Shown here piece by piece: positions 36,024 to 48,272 of a DNA stretch of 64,000 bases. Source of the DNA: Syngnathus acus (taxonomy: Eukaryota; Chordata; Actinopteri; Syngnathiformes; Syngnathidae); assembly GCF_901709675.1 (NCBI RefSeq), contig NC_051091.1, positions 12,312,967-12,376,966 on the forward strand. The letters are read 5' to 3'. Below the pieces are notes generated by a model. It saw nothing but the letters and a program-made list of their open reading frames with translations. It was not told the origin of the DNA and did not search any database. The position numbers and the translations under genes were made by a program. Numbering within the stretch: the first letter of the stretch is position 1; every line of letters begins with the position of its first letter.

Positions 36024-39000
36024 TTCGCCTGAAAAGGTGCTCCTCTCCCAATTCCAAGCCAGTGTGAAATGATTTTAAGTCCATTATTTGAAGGGTCTAT
36101 GACCACATATTGTTGCTTTAAAATGGATGATTGAGTCTGTATCAGGCCCACTTACACACATATTGATTGAGGTCCAGTCAAGCATGCCGCAAGTGTGAAT
36201 GCTTTATGTTTGTGTATGAAGTGTGAGTGATGCAGCAAATTGTTCATTTGCACTACATCCGATGGGCTCAAGGATGCCATTAGGCACAGTGGGCTCGCTC
36301 TCATTAAATGGCCCAGTCGCCATGGCAGCCCCGCTCCCTGATCCTTCCCTCAACTCCCGCACACGGGGAAAAACAGGCCAATCAAAATGGGGCTGCAGTG
36401 ACACGCCGTCTGCTACCATTACAACTTCATGCAGGGGTGCATTGGCAAATGGGGAAGGTACCCAGTGAGAGCCAACTTGGGGGCCATCACCATTAGCACA
36501 GCCATAATTACCCGCTGAAGAAAAGCATGACTATGATGTGACCTGCGTCATCCTTGATATAAACCTTTAACCAACAGTAGCAAGATCCAAAAATCCTTCC
36601 AGCTATATATATTTTTTATCCTCTGTGGAAAAATAAAAATATTCAGCCATGGTGCCTTTTTGGGCAGTCTGACACTTTAAGTGGAATAAAAAACAGCTTT
36701 TCTCACTATAAGTCATCTGGGACAGGCTCCAGTTGACCTGTGACTGAACAAAGAAAATAACCAAAGAAAAACGAGGATTGAAAATGTCATGTGACGTTAC
36801 AAGTTCCAAAATATGTCTTTAATAGCATGTGACATGCTAAAGGTCATGCGTACAAGCTGTTTGTGCGACGGCAGCTGAGTGACATGATTCCCAAGGTCAC
36901 CTCCAAAACAAGTTCCTTGCTAATCTTTTTGTATAGTTCCACCTCGCTCCCATCTTTGCACACTCTCTCGCCAGCTACCATTGGCCTGCCCGCACGGGCA
37001 GGCGCTGTTCACAATCGATTAAGGCGCGGTGAGCTCCCCTTAACTGCTTTTTCATTGTTGTCAGCCATTCACAAACTTGGCCCTTGTCTCCGACCTTTCC
37101 CGTTCACTTCAAGCTGCTTTTTCCCTCGGTTGCACTGCCACTTCCAGACAACCATTAGGACCGTGCTCACTTTTTTTTTTTTTAACTTTACTTCTTGCAG
37201 CTCCAACTATTCTTTCCTCTACCTTGTACTGTGAAATCGCTTTTATTTTTTTGTCCTCGGATAAGAAGAAGAACAGCAAGAACAATGGCAAGATGAAAAA
37301 AAAAAAAACAACGGGGGAGTGGGCATTGTAACTCACTAAATCTATCAAATAAGTCAGTCATTTTTGCACTGCTTTCAAAATTCGTGACGGAATTCCAAAA
37401 TGAAGATAAAGTGAAACACATTTAACTGAAAAGTTTTTGCGGAGTTTGCCGGTCTAAAAGCAGCGTCACCGGCAGCCATTTGGCGGCAAGTGAAAAGTTC
37501 AAAAGGCGCTCATTCCGCTGTATCCATCCAATCTTTTTAATCACATTCTAGATGGAAGCCCGCCTTTATGGAAAAGGATCAAATTAAAAAAGAGGATGTG
37601 TCTTTGTTCTTATAACAGGCATATCTACATATTGGAGTCACCTTGGTTTCAAAAAGTAGAACATCAAAAGACATGGCAGGCTTTTCTTGTATGTTAAAAA
37701 TTGAAGGACACCATCATACTATTAGAATAAATAAATGTATTAGATGATCAATAACAACTTACTTTGCACGTTGAAGGACAAAGGTGTGAGAAATGGCCAC
37801 AATATGAAAATGTTTAACAGATGCCAATCATGCAGCCTCCGTTGCACTTTCCTTTGGGGTTAGAGGGCAATGAGGCGGAGCGGCCATCTTGACTTTTAGC
37901 TCAGCGGTCAGTGCTACGCGCTTCCAAGCTCTAAGTACGATTCCCAAAATCGGTGAAGCTTTTGTATCCGCAATGTCGTGCATAGAAAGAAAATAGGGAC
38001 CGCAGAGATTGATTGATTATCTGAGAAGAATAAGATTCAAGATTCAAGAGTTTTTATTCGCCATGTTTGAGCGTGCCAAACAAGGAATTTGACTTCGGTA
38101 AAACACACCCTAAGAATACAATCCAATGAGATATTGCTCAAAATAATTCTTATAAGAATGCACATGTCCAATACATTTAATTCTTGTTGATTCTAAAATC
38201 AATGGAGTAGCTTGTTGCCTTTACGGACGAGCTCTCTCTGTGGTCTTGCGTTTCACCCTCAAAAGCACCAGGCTATGTCTGCAGGCTGAAAAGCTGAGCC
38301 TCCATTCTGGGCCAAAAGAGACTATTATTTCTTGCTTGACTGCTTTCATCTGTTAGTGAATCATTTTGCCATAATCACCTGTCACAGGCGCAAGACAGAT
38401 CGCCAGATTGAGACATCTCCACGCACCTTGATAAGCTAACCGCGCATCTCTGTCTTGGACGCGTCTTGGCTTTGGTTTTGGCAGCCGGCAAAATTCTGCG
38501 CTTCACCGGTTCGGCTGATGCTAACGCGACGCCTACACGAATTCGTGCTGCCAACTGACTTTGTCCCACTCACCTTTTTAACATGATTTGTCACATTCAG
38601 CAAGAATATGACTCAGTCTTTAAAACAAGGGGAACTGGACGGTTATATAAAAAAAATGTACATTATTCTGATAGAATGACACATATCAAAATGCTGAATA
38701 TAGATAAAAGATAAATGGACTATTCCTAATTATGACAAACAAAAAAGTGCATTGTAGTTGCAACTTGGAATCTCTTTCTTGCAGTTCATGGTCAGTCAAC
38801 CAAGTCTCACACAAAGCACGAGTGACTGGTTGGTTATGTCGCTCAAGCCTCTTTAGTCATTCTCGATTCACTCTCGATTTACTCGATTCATCGTTTAAGC
38901 TATAGAGGCAATCATGATAAATTAAACTGCTTGCTTGGTTAAATCGTTCAGTCTTTGGTAAGTTTGGTTGTCAATCATTGTACACAACATACAAAGGGCA

Positions 39001-42000
39001 ACAAAATATCCAAGTCCAAGTCGACACCATTCAGTTAATCACGAGCACCTCCCCCTTGATTCAAGATTCAAGAGTTTTTTGATTCGACGATGGCAGTCGT
39101 CTAGGAAACAGGTGCAGGAACAAGAACGTTTCCACAGCGGCCCGGGCGACCCGGGGGGGACGTCGTTTAGTGACGCCCAACACACGCTGGGGAAAAAATA
39201 AATAAGTCACCCTGCCGAGCGTCATCGCTGCTTGCTGATGTACGAAGAGCTTCAAGTCAAGCACATCATCAGAGGAGGGAGGGGTGGGGGGAGCAGCATG
39301 AACACAGTGTGCCAACCCTCCACTCTAATGTCATTAATCAAAGGTTAAAACTGTCTCAAATGAGCGGCTTTGAATTGTGCACTTATTTCGGACTTAATAG
39401 CCCAATGCCGTCCGTCTCTTCGGTGTGCTAGATTAGATCAATAAAAGGATATTTGCAGTGAATATCATTCAGCGGGCTCTCATACATTTTCTACTAGCTA
39501 TCATATCCGATACAGTATATAACTCATGGCAGTTTAATGCTGTCTGTTCCCCACAATCATCACTTGTGACCCCTCCCCAAAAAACACTGGAACATATTGA
39601 AAAAAAAAGGAGCAGCTTGATAAAGCACTACCTGCCCCTACTGCAAAACCAAAACAACATCTGTGCTAGCATACCCTTTGTCCTCATAGTGAAGACAAAG
39701 CATTTTCTGTACATGGACCGTCAATGAATATTGAATAAAAGTCAAAGGTCTTTCCATACACGACTGCTGTTTTTGTCAGTGTTGACAGGCTAGACAGGCT
39801 TCCTTGCAGTCACAGATGAAGAACAAGGTTGTTAGTACGCAGACGTCCTCGCTGCTGTCAAGGACGTGCTGTGATGATGAGGATTGCCGTTCTCACGTTG
39901 GCGGCTCCTACCTGCGCTGACAGACCCCCCGAGTCAGCATTTTTGGCAAACATGTCTGCACGTGTTTAATAGCAAGCTCGTATCAGAACGCCATCTCCAC
40001 TAGTACAAATGAGTGCTGAGATTGTCATTATGTTTATTGTGTCAGGGCCCGCCGTGCAGTTGACCTCATACCGCCGCTCATGTCAATCAGTACATCGAAC
40101 AATTTCAAGTTAAAAACATTGCTCTAAAAACAGTTGTCGATTCATTTCTAATCGTGACTTGTTGATTAATCGATTCATTAATTTTGACGGTTCTAGTTGG
40201 ACGGCCTAGTATCATGTCTTCAGAAGATTTGCTTGGCCTTCTAATGACGACCTCACGCCTTCCCACGACCCTTCAAGCCCGGCCAGGGAGATGTGCGATA
40301 GAGGCGGGTGCAGCAGATCGTAACTTTGCAGCGGCATCGTATCACGCCGAGGCAAGATAGCCGGTGGCTATCGCTCGGACGGGGACCTTTCAAATCCAAT
40401 CGTGTCGCACACGGCCCTCCCCCCCCTCCATCTTGCCATGCTGGCTCGCTATCACGGCAGATAACGTGCTACGCTAAAGGTTACGACTCGCCGTGACATT
40501 AGTGTTGAGAGGCAGCGGCGCCTGATTCCTGCCCACTGATTTTCATGATGAGCTTGTGTTCCTGTTTTCTTTTTCCAATCAAAGCGTAATATTGAAAAGA
40601 ACACAGCACACTTCAAATCACATTCTAAATTGAAGTATTGCACATACCACTCGGGCTGAATGTTTTGTCATTGCATTTTTTCTCTCCTGTATTGCAACTA
40701 CAATTCAATAGGCAATTCTTTCATACGTTTTCAGGTCTATTTGGTTCAAGGTCCTGTCTCTTTGTGTCTAAAAAAACAAGCGATAAATTAGTCTGGATTA
40801 CAAGAAACACTATAAGATTTCTTATTACAGTATGCGGAACTATTTAAGCATTAACCATGAAAACATTACAAAATTCTACCAAGCAAATGTGGGGAAACAT
40901 ACCTAAATACTAAATCATGAATCAGATTAAAATAATAATGCAAACAAATTTGTGGCTTTATCACTGTGTATTTTTCATGATACAATATGCATTGACTGCA
41001 CAAAATGTAACAATATGAATAACTAATTTGTGTCCATGCATGTACAACATACACAAGTGCAGCCTCCATGAGTGAAAATGCTTTTGTTGTCTTAAAAGTC
41101 ACTTGCTTATTTCTTCCACACTTTCAGGATGAGAGTCAGACTCACAATTACCTAATTGGAATTTGGAGTCATGTAGATTTGTAATATTTTTCACATCACT
41201 GTGCTTTCCGCATTAGGAGGTGGCCCATTATCCAATCAGCAACATCCCTGCTGAGTTGACCACTTTGACTCTCCTTTGTGCCACGTTCCATATAACAAAA
41301 GCCCGTCTTTTTTTTCCTCCTTTTTCCGAGATCCACTTCATTACCCCGATTAATGTGGAGAAAAAATTTTTTTATTCAAATGAACCCAGATCAAATCCCA
41401 TGAAATAATGAGAAAATGCAAAAATGGATTCTAAGCTTGCTAAGGAAATAATTACAAAATGAAAGGACGTAGGGGTTGAAAAACAATTATTTTCCTAATT
41501 ATTTATGTATTTAGCAGCGATTTCTTTTTTTTGCGCTGGTCTAATGTCATCAAGATGAGATCAAGGACCTCTGACTGTGACTTATTTGTCTTTTTGTGCC
41601 CTACATTTGGTGCTATATCATATCTGCCTGGATGCAATGAGTACAGAAATGAGTTTGTGTTTGCTGGTAAAAATCACACGGCCCGCGGGCCGTATTTTGC
41701 CCACCTTTTGCATTGTCAGATTGATTGGCCATTGCAATTTTCCGCCCGAGTGGCTAGTGGGTGCTCTTTGTGCAGGTTGGCAGAAAGCAATGTGTCAATG
41801 CAAGCCTAGCTTTCCATTCCAATTCAATTCTCGGACCTCTGATAGGCTTCTCTGCATGTGTGTTATTTGTGTGGGGGCGAGCAAGTGGGTTTGGATGGTG
41901 TGCAGACCTTCTTGGAGCGTCTCTCTTCAATTTCACTTTGGTAGTTTGCGCTGTGTAGTGCATTATATTTACAAGTAAATGCTCTCAAAATGAAAGATCA

Positions 42001-43120
42001 GTAAGTACACTCATCATATAAATTAATAAATAAATTAATCATCAACTAAATTAATCTCTATGACAATAATACAAAAAATATTGCAATAAAAATCTGATTA
42101 AATATACATAGAAATACATTAATCTCCATGACAATAATACAAAAAATGCTACATATACATCAATGTTTTGGTCTTATTTTTTATTTTATTATTTTTATTA
42201 TTTTTGTTAACTTACAATAAACAGTTTGACTTGCAGTCATTTAAAGGGGAAGTCAAAGCAAAGCTGTTCTTTACAACATACGCCGTGCACCCCCATTCGC
42301 CTAATCACATAAATATATAAAGGAATATAAATATATAAAGAGACTATCAATTGACCGAAATGAAAATGACTGACTTAAATGAAACTTTTTTTACTACTTG
42401 CAGTGCCATTTAAATTTGACCTCATTGTTCAACACGCCTTTCTACAACTTCACAGAGCATTTATCTTTTGGCTTTGAAATGATCGCAGACGTGTCACACC
42501 CATGGGGAGATGTGGGAGTTTCTACATCATAATGTTTTTGCATGATAACGTTTCAGTTAGGTGTATTCTCGTGACCGAGCTGCAGTCAGCGCTTGAAAGT
42601 GGCTTTAGATATTCCACGATCCTAGTTTCCAGGACGCGACGATGGAAAATTAGAGCAAAGGAAGTTATGTAAATTAGGTGCAGAACGGCTTGCTCACACA
42701 TTTTCAAAAATTGGCGGTTCACAAAAGATATACTTGGTTGTTTCATTTCACACTTGATGGGCCAACAATCACTCCAGAGACCCATTGATTTGTATAGAAG
42801 CAATTAAAACATTCATTTTCTATATGTCCCCTTTAAGAATAGCTACAGTATCTGTATCTACATAATGATTCCCATTTTCTTCCTATTTTATGCATACTCG
42901 CATCATCACGCCAGTCAGTCTTCAGTGGCAAGCAACATTTGCGAATCACGTGAGGGACAAAGAAGCTCGTCTCCTGTGAAGGACGCAGACGCCAAGCGTG
43001 ACCAACACCTTTTTATCAAAATCACGCTCGGCGAGACCGTCTCTGCAGTGACACAAGACCGTGAAGGAGGGACATGAGCACAGATGACCTAGAATAGAGA
43101 ATTAGGGGGAAAAAAAAGTA
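36024..43120. other. Intergenic sequence without recognisable genes
   Basis: No host exon is recognised. There are LINE-tail scraps at 38036 and 39057, and a fragment similar to a hAT terminus near 41665-41705 (cggcccgcgggccg). All other ORFs are short and unsupported. Confidence 0.55.
38036..38105 (-). mobile_element. LINE 3' end remnant
   Basis: On the minus strand it reads gccaaacatggc-type sequence, then aataaaaactcttgaatctt and another TTGAATC unit, a terminal repeat of Rex1/L2-like fish LINEs. A second scrap of the same tail lies at about 39057-39085. Confidence 0.4.
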
Positions 43121-44033
43121 CCGGTTTTTTCCATGTATAATGCGCCCCCATGTATAGTACGCACCCTAAAAATGGCATGTCGATGCTGGAAAAAAGCCTG
43201 TACCCATGTATAATACGCACCCAAATTTTGACTTTTTTTTTTTTTTTTTTAAAGTCCCAATGATCGTCACACACGCGTCTGGGTGTGGTGAAATTTGTCC
43301 TCTGCATTTGACCCATCCCCGTGTGATTTTGATCCATCCCCTGGGGGAGAGGGGAGCAGTGAGCAGCAGCGGCGCCGCGCTCGGGAATCATTTGGTGATC
43401 TAACCCCCCAATTCCAACCCTTAATGCTGAGTGCCAAGCAGGGGAGGCAATGGGTCCCATTTTATAGTCTTTGGTATGACCCGGCCGGGTTACTTAAGTC
43501 CGTAAACATAAAATTATTTCAGAAAAAAGATCATCTTTGGAACAACCGGATGTTATTCTGCCGTCAGTATCACTGCGCATGCAGTAGCAAACTCGATAGC
43601 GAAGACATATGTGAGACTCTCACGGGATCACCAATATTTGAGTGATGTTCCAGTTATTTATCACAATTATTTATTATTATAACAATAATATATATAATAT
43701 ACTATATAATAATTATTTATTTATTATTCACAATTGTCATGGTGATCTTTCTGGTGATTTCTTAACAAGGCTGGATGTATTTTTTTTTGTTGCCGTTGAT
43801 TTCTCCGACTGCCTAGAAAGGCACCACCGCGATCAGTTAGGTTAAAATGAAAAGAGAGGAAAGTGACGTTGTAAAGAACCATCCGTGACAAGATTTTCTT
43901 CAAAAATTGTTGTACCATGATTTTCTTCACAAAAAAAAAAAGAAAAAAAAAATTGTACCCATGTATAATGCGCACCCCAGATTTTAGGACAATAAAATAG
44001 TTAAATTTTGCGCATTATACATGGAAAAAACGG
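43121..44033 (+). mobile_element. TA-flanked MITE, family A copy 3
   Basis: The termini ccggttttttccatgtataa and its reverse complement are flanked by TA (43119-43120 and 44034-44035). The left part matches copies 1 and 2. It is interrupted by a SINE at 43233-43489 and then resumes with acttaagtccgtaaac. The centre at about 43600-43920 is unlike the other copies and AT-rich. Confidence 0.85.
43233..43489 (-). mobile_element. tRNA-derived SINE nested in MITE copy 3
   Basis: On the minus strand it runs from cccggccgggtcataccaaa to a poly(A) tail (poly(T) at 43233-43250). The terminal block resembles the end of a tRNA-type head, which is truncated here. The 3' part is shared with 34291-34454. 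It splits the MITE sequence ttttgac/tacttaag seen uninterrupted at about 23117 and 4318. Confidence 0.8.
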
Positions 44034-44415
44034 TACTACAATTTGCTTGTTTGCTGTTTAGAAGAACTGACTATAATGTTGCTGCTAAAGGGGAATCAAG
44101 TTTCCAAATTAATTTATCAGGCATACAATAGCAGGCTCAGATCCACACAGGCTTGAGATGAATGACCAAATGATTAAAATGCTCCCAACAAAACAGGACT
44201 GAAATACAGCACAAAGTACATGTCAATCTCCTTTCCCAGATTTAGAGATTAAAATAGGCAATTAACAAAAACACCACATCAACAGGCCATTTAATCTTTT
44301 CCTCATCTGGCCAGTAGACCATATCAGGATGTAGTTGGTTAATATCATTAAACTCTGAGATCATCATAAAATGTAAGATAATGAAGTTCACTTTCCACAT
44401 CATTCAAGTCACCCA

Positions 44416-44821
44416 TGTCATGTCTCGTCCCCAGTTTGGCTAAGTGTCTAGGTTGCCATAGTTTCTGTTTCGCGTCGCCCTCCCTTCCTGTGTCACCTCA
44501 ATCAATGTAACCGCGGTCATCTGCCTCGTGTTTCGTGTTTTGTATTAAGTCCTGTCTGCTCCTGCGCTCACCGCGGATCATTGTGTTGTTGTCGTCAGGT
44601 CCTGTTGTTTTCTTGTCTCACGTCCTGGTCAGTCAGTCTAGTTATTGTTGTGTTAATGTCATGATGTCTTTTTGTTTCACGTCTTTTTCGGTCAGTCTTG
44701 TTGTTAGGTTTTGTTAGTGAGTTATGTCAGTTTGCCGAGTCTTTTTGAGTTTGCTTCAATAAACCCTGGTCCAAGCTGCACTTGGTCGCCCTGCTCCATT
44801 TCCACACTCCGAAGCCTGACA
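44416..44821 (+). mobile_element. Solo LTR
   Basis: It starts tgtcatgtctcgtcccc and ends gaagcctgaca (TG...CA), with an aataaa signal at about 44759. The 5-bp duplication accca lies before it (44411-44415). It is found again after it once the hAT insertion at 44824-45560 and one copy of that insertion's target duplication are removed (ac at 45567-45568 plus cca at 45569-45571). A 5-bp duplication around a lone LTR is the product of LTR-LTR recombination. No internal retroviral or gypsy sequence is adjacent, so the family is unknown. Confidence 0.8.
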
Positions 44822-44823
44822 AC

Positions 44824-45560
44824 TAGGGGTGTAAATCGCGGGTTTTGTCACGATACGATTATTGCCGATATCTTAAAGCCTGCTGTGATTCATTCACGAT
44901 ACATCACGATATAGTGCTCCACGATCGATATTTTTATTTTTATTTATTTTTTAAAAATAAAAAATATAGAACAATATCCTGATTTATAACAATTCATACG
45001 CAAAATCAACAAGGTACTGCAAACTCTTTATTTAGGAAATTACAAGAGTATTGTAGTATACAAAGTGCTTATTTAACACTGAACTTTATCGAATTCCTAT
45101 ATTTTTTCTCATATAAGTAAAGAAAAATGAATATTTCTTTTTTTGTAATACCATTAACTTTAAAGTGCATTACTGAACTATTTATTTACAATAATTTTAA
45201 TTGTCCGTTGAGCCATCTTTTCTTTGGAATCCGAAGTGCTTCCAAACGAATGACTTGAAGCCCAAAGGGGAGCGAATTTCCTCGTCTTCTTGGACACTAG
45301 CCATAGCACCAGCCCAGGAGCCGCGTAGTTGTCGGCTCCCCTTTCACGTGCCTGCTCTGCTCACAACACAGCACGCCGCGTACTGCTCGCGGAAAGAGGA
45401 AGCAAGCAACAATGAACTGGATTTCAAAATAAAGTCGCGTCTAATGTCCGAGGTCAAACACGGCGATATAAATCGATGTTTACGTTTAGCATCGATGCCA
45501 ATAAATCGTAGAGCATTATATCGATTAATCGATGTGTATCGATGAATCGTTTCACCCCTA
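44824..45560 (-). mobile_element. Non-autonomous hAT element
   Basis: The termini are taggggtgtaaatcg and cgtttcaccccta, with an exact 8-bp target duplication ctgacaac (44816-44823 and 45561-45568). Subterminal tatcgat/atcgat motifs occur at both ends. On the minus strand it retains the start of a BED-finger transposase (45304-45197) but nothing of the catalytic domain. It landed 2 bases past the end of the solo LTR. Confidence 0.95.
45197..45304 (-). pseudogene. hAT transposase N-terminal remnant (BED finger)
   Basis: A 35-codon frame starts MASVQEDEE and contains FKSFVWKHFGFQRKDG, then ends at a TAA. The S-x-VW-x-(Y/H)FGF pattern is the opening of the BED zinc finger that begins many hAT transposases. 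The zinc-binding cysteines and histidines that should follow are gone. The remnant fits the orientation of the element, whose left end is at 45560. Confidence 0.7.
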
Positions 45561-45571
45561 CTGACAACCCA

Positions 45572-46281
45572 TTTCACACAATCCATCATTTTCAGGAATA
45601 TTAAATCGACCCATTTCAATGGCCAGAGGGACGTCTTCATTTTAAACAGAATATTGCAACACAAATTATTCCTGTATGAATATTGCATAGCAACTTCTTC
45701 AAAAATTAACTCCGAAGCAGTCTGTAGTGACTCTGTACACATATCATTAATTTCAATATAAGCCACTGGATTTGTATAAATCTGAATTATCCCTCTAGCA
45801 TAATTCCACCAGTTTAAAAAGTGAGCTAGTAACTTTTTATCCAGTCAACAAACCATGCAAAAGTGCATTTAAAAGACAAAAGATGAAAATTACTCCAATG
45901 AGGACACCAAAAAATGGGCTTGTAGTAGCAGAAAATAACATTCTACAACCCCAAACTGTTTCCGAAACACCATGTCCCTCTGGCTTTATTTCATTTATTT
46001 ATATTTTTTCTTTTAACATTTTAAAAGTTACAAAATGTACATATTACCCTGTTGAGCATCTGGCCTATAATATCTGTATTTATTATATCTGTATAACTAC
46101 ATTTCAATCCACTGCACAACAGCGTCCCCTTATGATGAACACCATTTCTACACGATTTGAATGTGGGGGGGAAAAAACGTATATAGGGATACTAATAATG
46201 CAATATTGTTTCTTTTCCAGTACTAGAGCGTCATCTGCTGGCGAACAACAATTCTACACAATCGACAATGTGACGTCATTG
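45572..46281. other. Intergenic sequence without recognisable genes
   Basis: Nothing beyond short chance ORFs is seen. Confidence 0.5.
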
Positions 46282-46316
46282 TCGGTGTAACACACTAACT
46301 TAGTGTGTTACACCGA
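46282..46316. repeat. Perfect 35-bp palindrome
   Basis: The arm tcggtgtaacacactaa is followed by one C and then by its exact reverse complement. A further partial repeat, cattgtcgg, lies just upstream. No promoter or gene is next to it. Confidence 0.9.
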
Positions 46317-46468
46317 TAATATTAGTCAGCAACAATATGGTTACAGACGATTCATCATTTTAATATTCAAGATTCTCCCCGTTCTCTCTTTTTTTCCTGA
46401 ACTAAAAAAAAATATATATGTTACGGTCCTGTGTGTTATTTATTTAGACATTTATTTTCACTTTACAG

Positions 46469-46590
46469 CAGGGGTAGGGAACACTGATCCCAAGAGAGCC
46501 ATCCTGCCTGTTTTATTTCTCTCCCTATTCCACCACACCTGATTCAAGCTCTGCAGGAACCTGAAACAATCCTGATCTTAACACTTCCTG
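46469..46590. mobile_element. Degenerate hAT MITE
   Basis: It begins caggggtagggaacactgat and contains ccacacctgattcaagctct, a block also seen in the MITE at 21551. The flanking octamers ctttacag (46461-46468) and ttttacag (46591-46598) agree at 7 of 8 positions. The right terminus is decayed. Confidence 0.6.
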
Positions 46591-46919
46591 TTTTACAGGG
46601 TCTTTTAGGTGTTTTATTGATTGTTCGTATTGAAAGCAATGCTGCCTGTGGTTTCATTTCTCAACAAAATAAAATACAATGCAATGAAAAACACTCCAGC
46701 AATTTTGCATGCATGAAAGTCGCTCAAGTCACACAAATTAAGTTTCCAGGCGCCACATCATATATGGCGGCCGTGCACGCTTGAGGAACAAACGACCACA
46801 AATCAAAATTAGTAAATTTCCGTGCCTTACCTTTGCAACGAGGTTAATTCTGGAGGATGAAGCTTGATGCAGTCGTGCCTCTTGTATTTGAGTTGCATGC
46901 AGATTTGCATTCATTCATT

Positions 46920-47866
46920 TAATCAAAGTCAAAGTCTGCTTTATTGTCAATTTCTTCACATGTCAAGACACACAAAGAGATCAAAATTACGTTCCCACTA
47001 TCCCACGGTGACAAGACATAGTACACAATATACATGCAAGTAAACAACAAAAAGTAAAAACAAGAAGGCACAAACAATGAATAAATAAGAGTGATGAATA
47101 CATAATAAATAAACAAATAACTTAATAAATAAGAGGAGCAAAAATGGAGCAAGTGTGCATACAGCAGACAGTCAGAATATAGCGCAAAAGTACAGGACGC
47201 TACGCAGAAGGGGGGAGAGAGTTCAGGATCCTAACAGCCTGGAGTATGAAGCTGTTGGTGAGTCTGGTGGTGCGGGAGCGCAGGCTCCTGTACCTCTTCC
47301 CAGAGGGCAGAAGATCAAACAAAGAGTGAGCGGGGTGACTCACACCACTCACAATCGTGGTCGCCTTGCGGGTGAGATGGGAGGTGTAAATGTCCTTCAG
47401 GGAGGGGAGTGAAGCACCAATAATCTTACCAGCCGTGTTCACTATGCGCTGCAGGGCCTTCAAGTTGTATTCAGTGCACCTACCACCCCAAACAGCGATA
47501 CAACTGGAGAGGACGCTCTCAATGGTGCCACAGTAGAATGTAGTTATGACGCCTGGAGGAGCACTTGCTCGCCTGAGTTTCCGCAGGAAGTACAGGCGGC
47601 ATTGAGCTTTCTTCGCCAGTGATGCGTTGTTGGTGGACCAGGAGAGGTCCTCACTGATGTGCACCCCCAGGAATCTGGTGCTGCTCACTCTCTCCACCAG
47701 AGCACCGTCGATGGTCAGTGGCAGGTGTTGGGTGTGACCCTTCCGGAAGTCAACAACAATCTCCTTGGTCTTGTTGACATTCAGCAGGAGGTCGTTGTCC
47801 CTGCACCACGTGGCCAGAAGGTCGACTTCCGACCTGTACTGAGTCTCGTCAGTATGAATCATTCAT
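46920..47866 (-). mobile_element. 5'-truncated L2-like LINE
   Basis: A 220-codon open frame (47862-47200) is the C-terminal part of a non-LTR reverse transcriptase. It shows LLNVNKTKEIVVDFRKG, RFLGVHISEDLSW, a KAQ-RLYFLRKL segment, CTEYNLKALQRIVNTAGKI and LLPSGKRYRSLRSRTTRL. The 3' UTR follows and ends with attgacaataaagcagactt at 46920. The frame is intact from the truncation point to its stop, so this is a relatively young copy. It cannot move because the endonuclease and catalytic half are absent. Both ends abut ATTCATTC sequence, which may be the target duplication. L2/CR1-group placement is by motif resemblance. Confidence 0.9.
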
Positions 47867-47893
47867 TCATTCATTCATTCATTCATTCATTCA
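47860..47893. repeat. ATTC microsatellite
   Basis: About eight ATTC units lie at the truncated end of the LINE; shorter ATTCATTCATT sequence is also found beyond its 3' end at about 46909. Confidence 0.9.
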
Positions 47894-48020
47894 TACTCTG
47901 AGCCGCCTCTCCTCACAAGTTACTGGCGTGCTGGAGCCTATCCCAGCAGCCTTTTGGGGCTAGGCAGGTGTGTGACACCCTCAATTGTTGCCAGCCAATC
48001 GCAGGGCACACGGAAAAAAT
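47894..48020 (-). mobile_element. LINE/SINE tail fragment
   Basis: It carries gctggagcctatcccagcag and ttgccagccaatcgcagggc, which match the reverse complement of 23836-24086. Confidence 0.75.
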
Positions 48021-48242
48021 AAACAAACAAAAAACTGTCCATATCATGGACCAACAGTAATTAAAAGAAATCTAAATTACAATAAAATACAAAATAAACA
48101 ACAAAAAATGACGAAATTATGCACAAATTAAAGCCAGAAGAGGTGTGCGTTTATGTAGATATTGAACCAGATTTCTTTAGGCCGCCACTAGATGTCAGTG
48201 TCGTCAAGTGTTAAAATCCAAACCATTTGTACAGTAGAACCA

Positions 48243-48272
48243 TTTATTTATTTATTTATTTATTTATTTATT
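48243..48272. repeat. TTTA microsatellite
   Basis: Seven to eight TTTA units. Confidence 0.9.

Noticed and set aside
43089-43460. 123-codon minus-strand frame with a protein-like look
   Set aside because: It is the translation of the tRNA-derived SINE and the family A MITE end; the same peptide type appears wherever this SINE occurs.
46290-46315. Transcription terminator
   Set aside because: The palindrome looks like a hairpin, but bacterial-type terminators have no meaning in this vertebrate sequence and no T run follows.
47155-47412. 85-codon plus-strand frame
   Set aside because: It is the antisense shadow of the LINE reverse-transcriptase frame.
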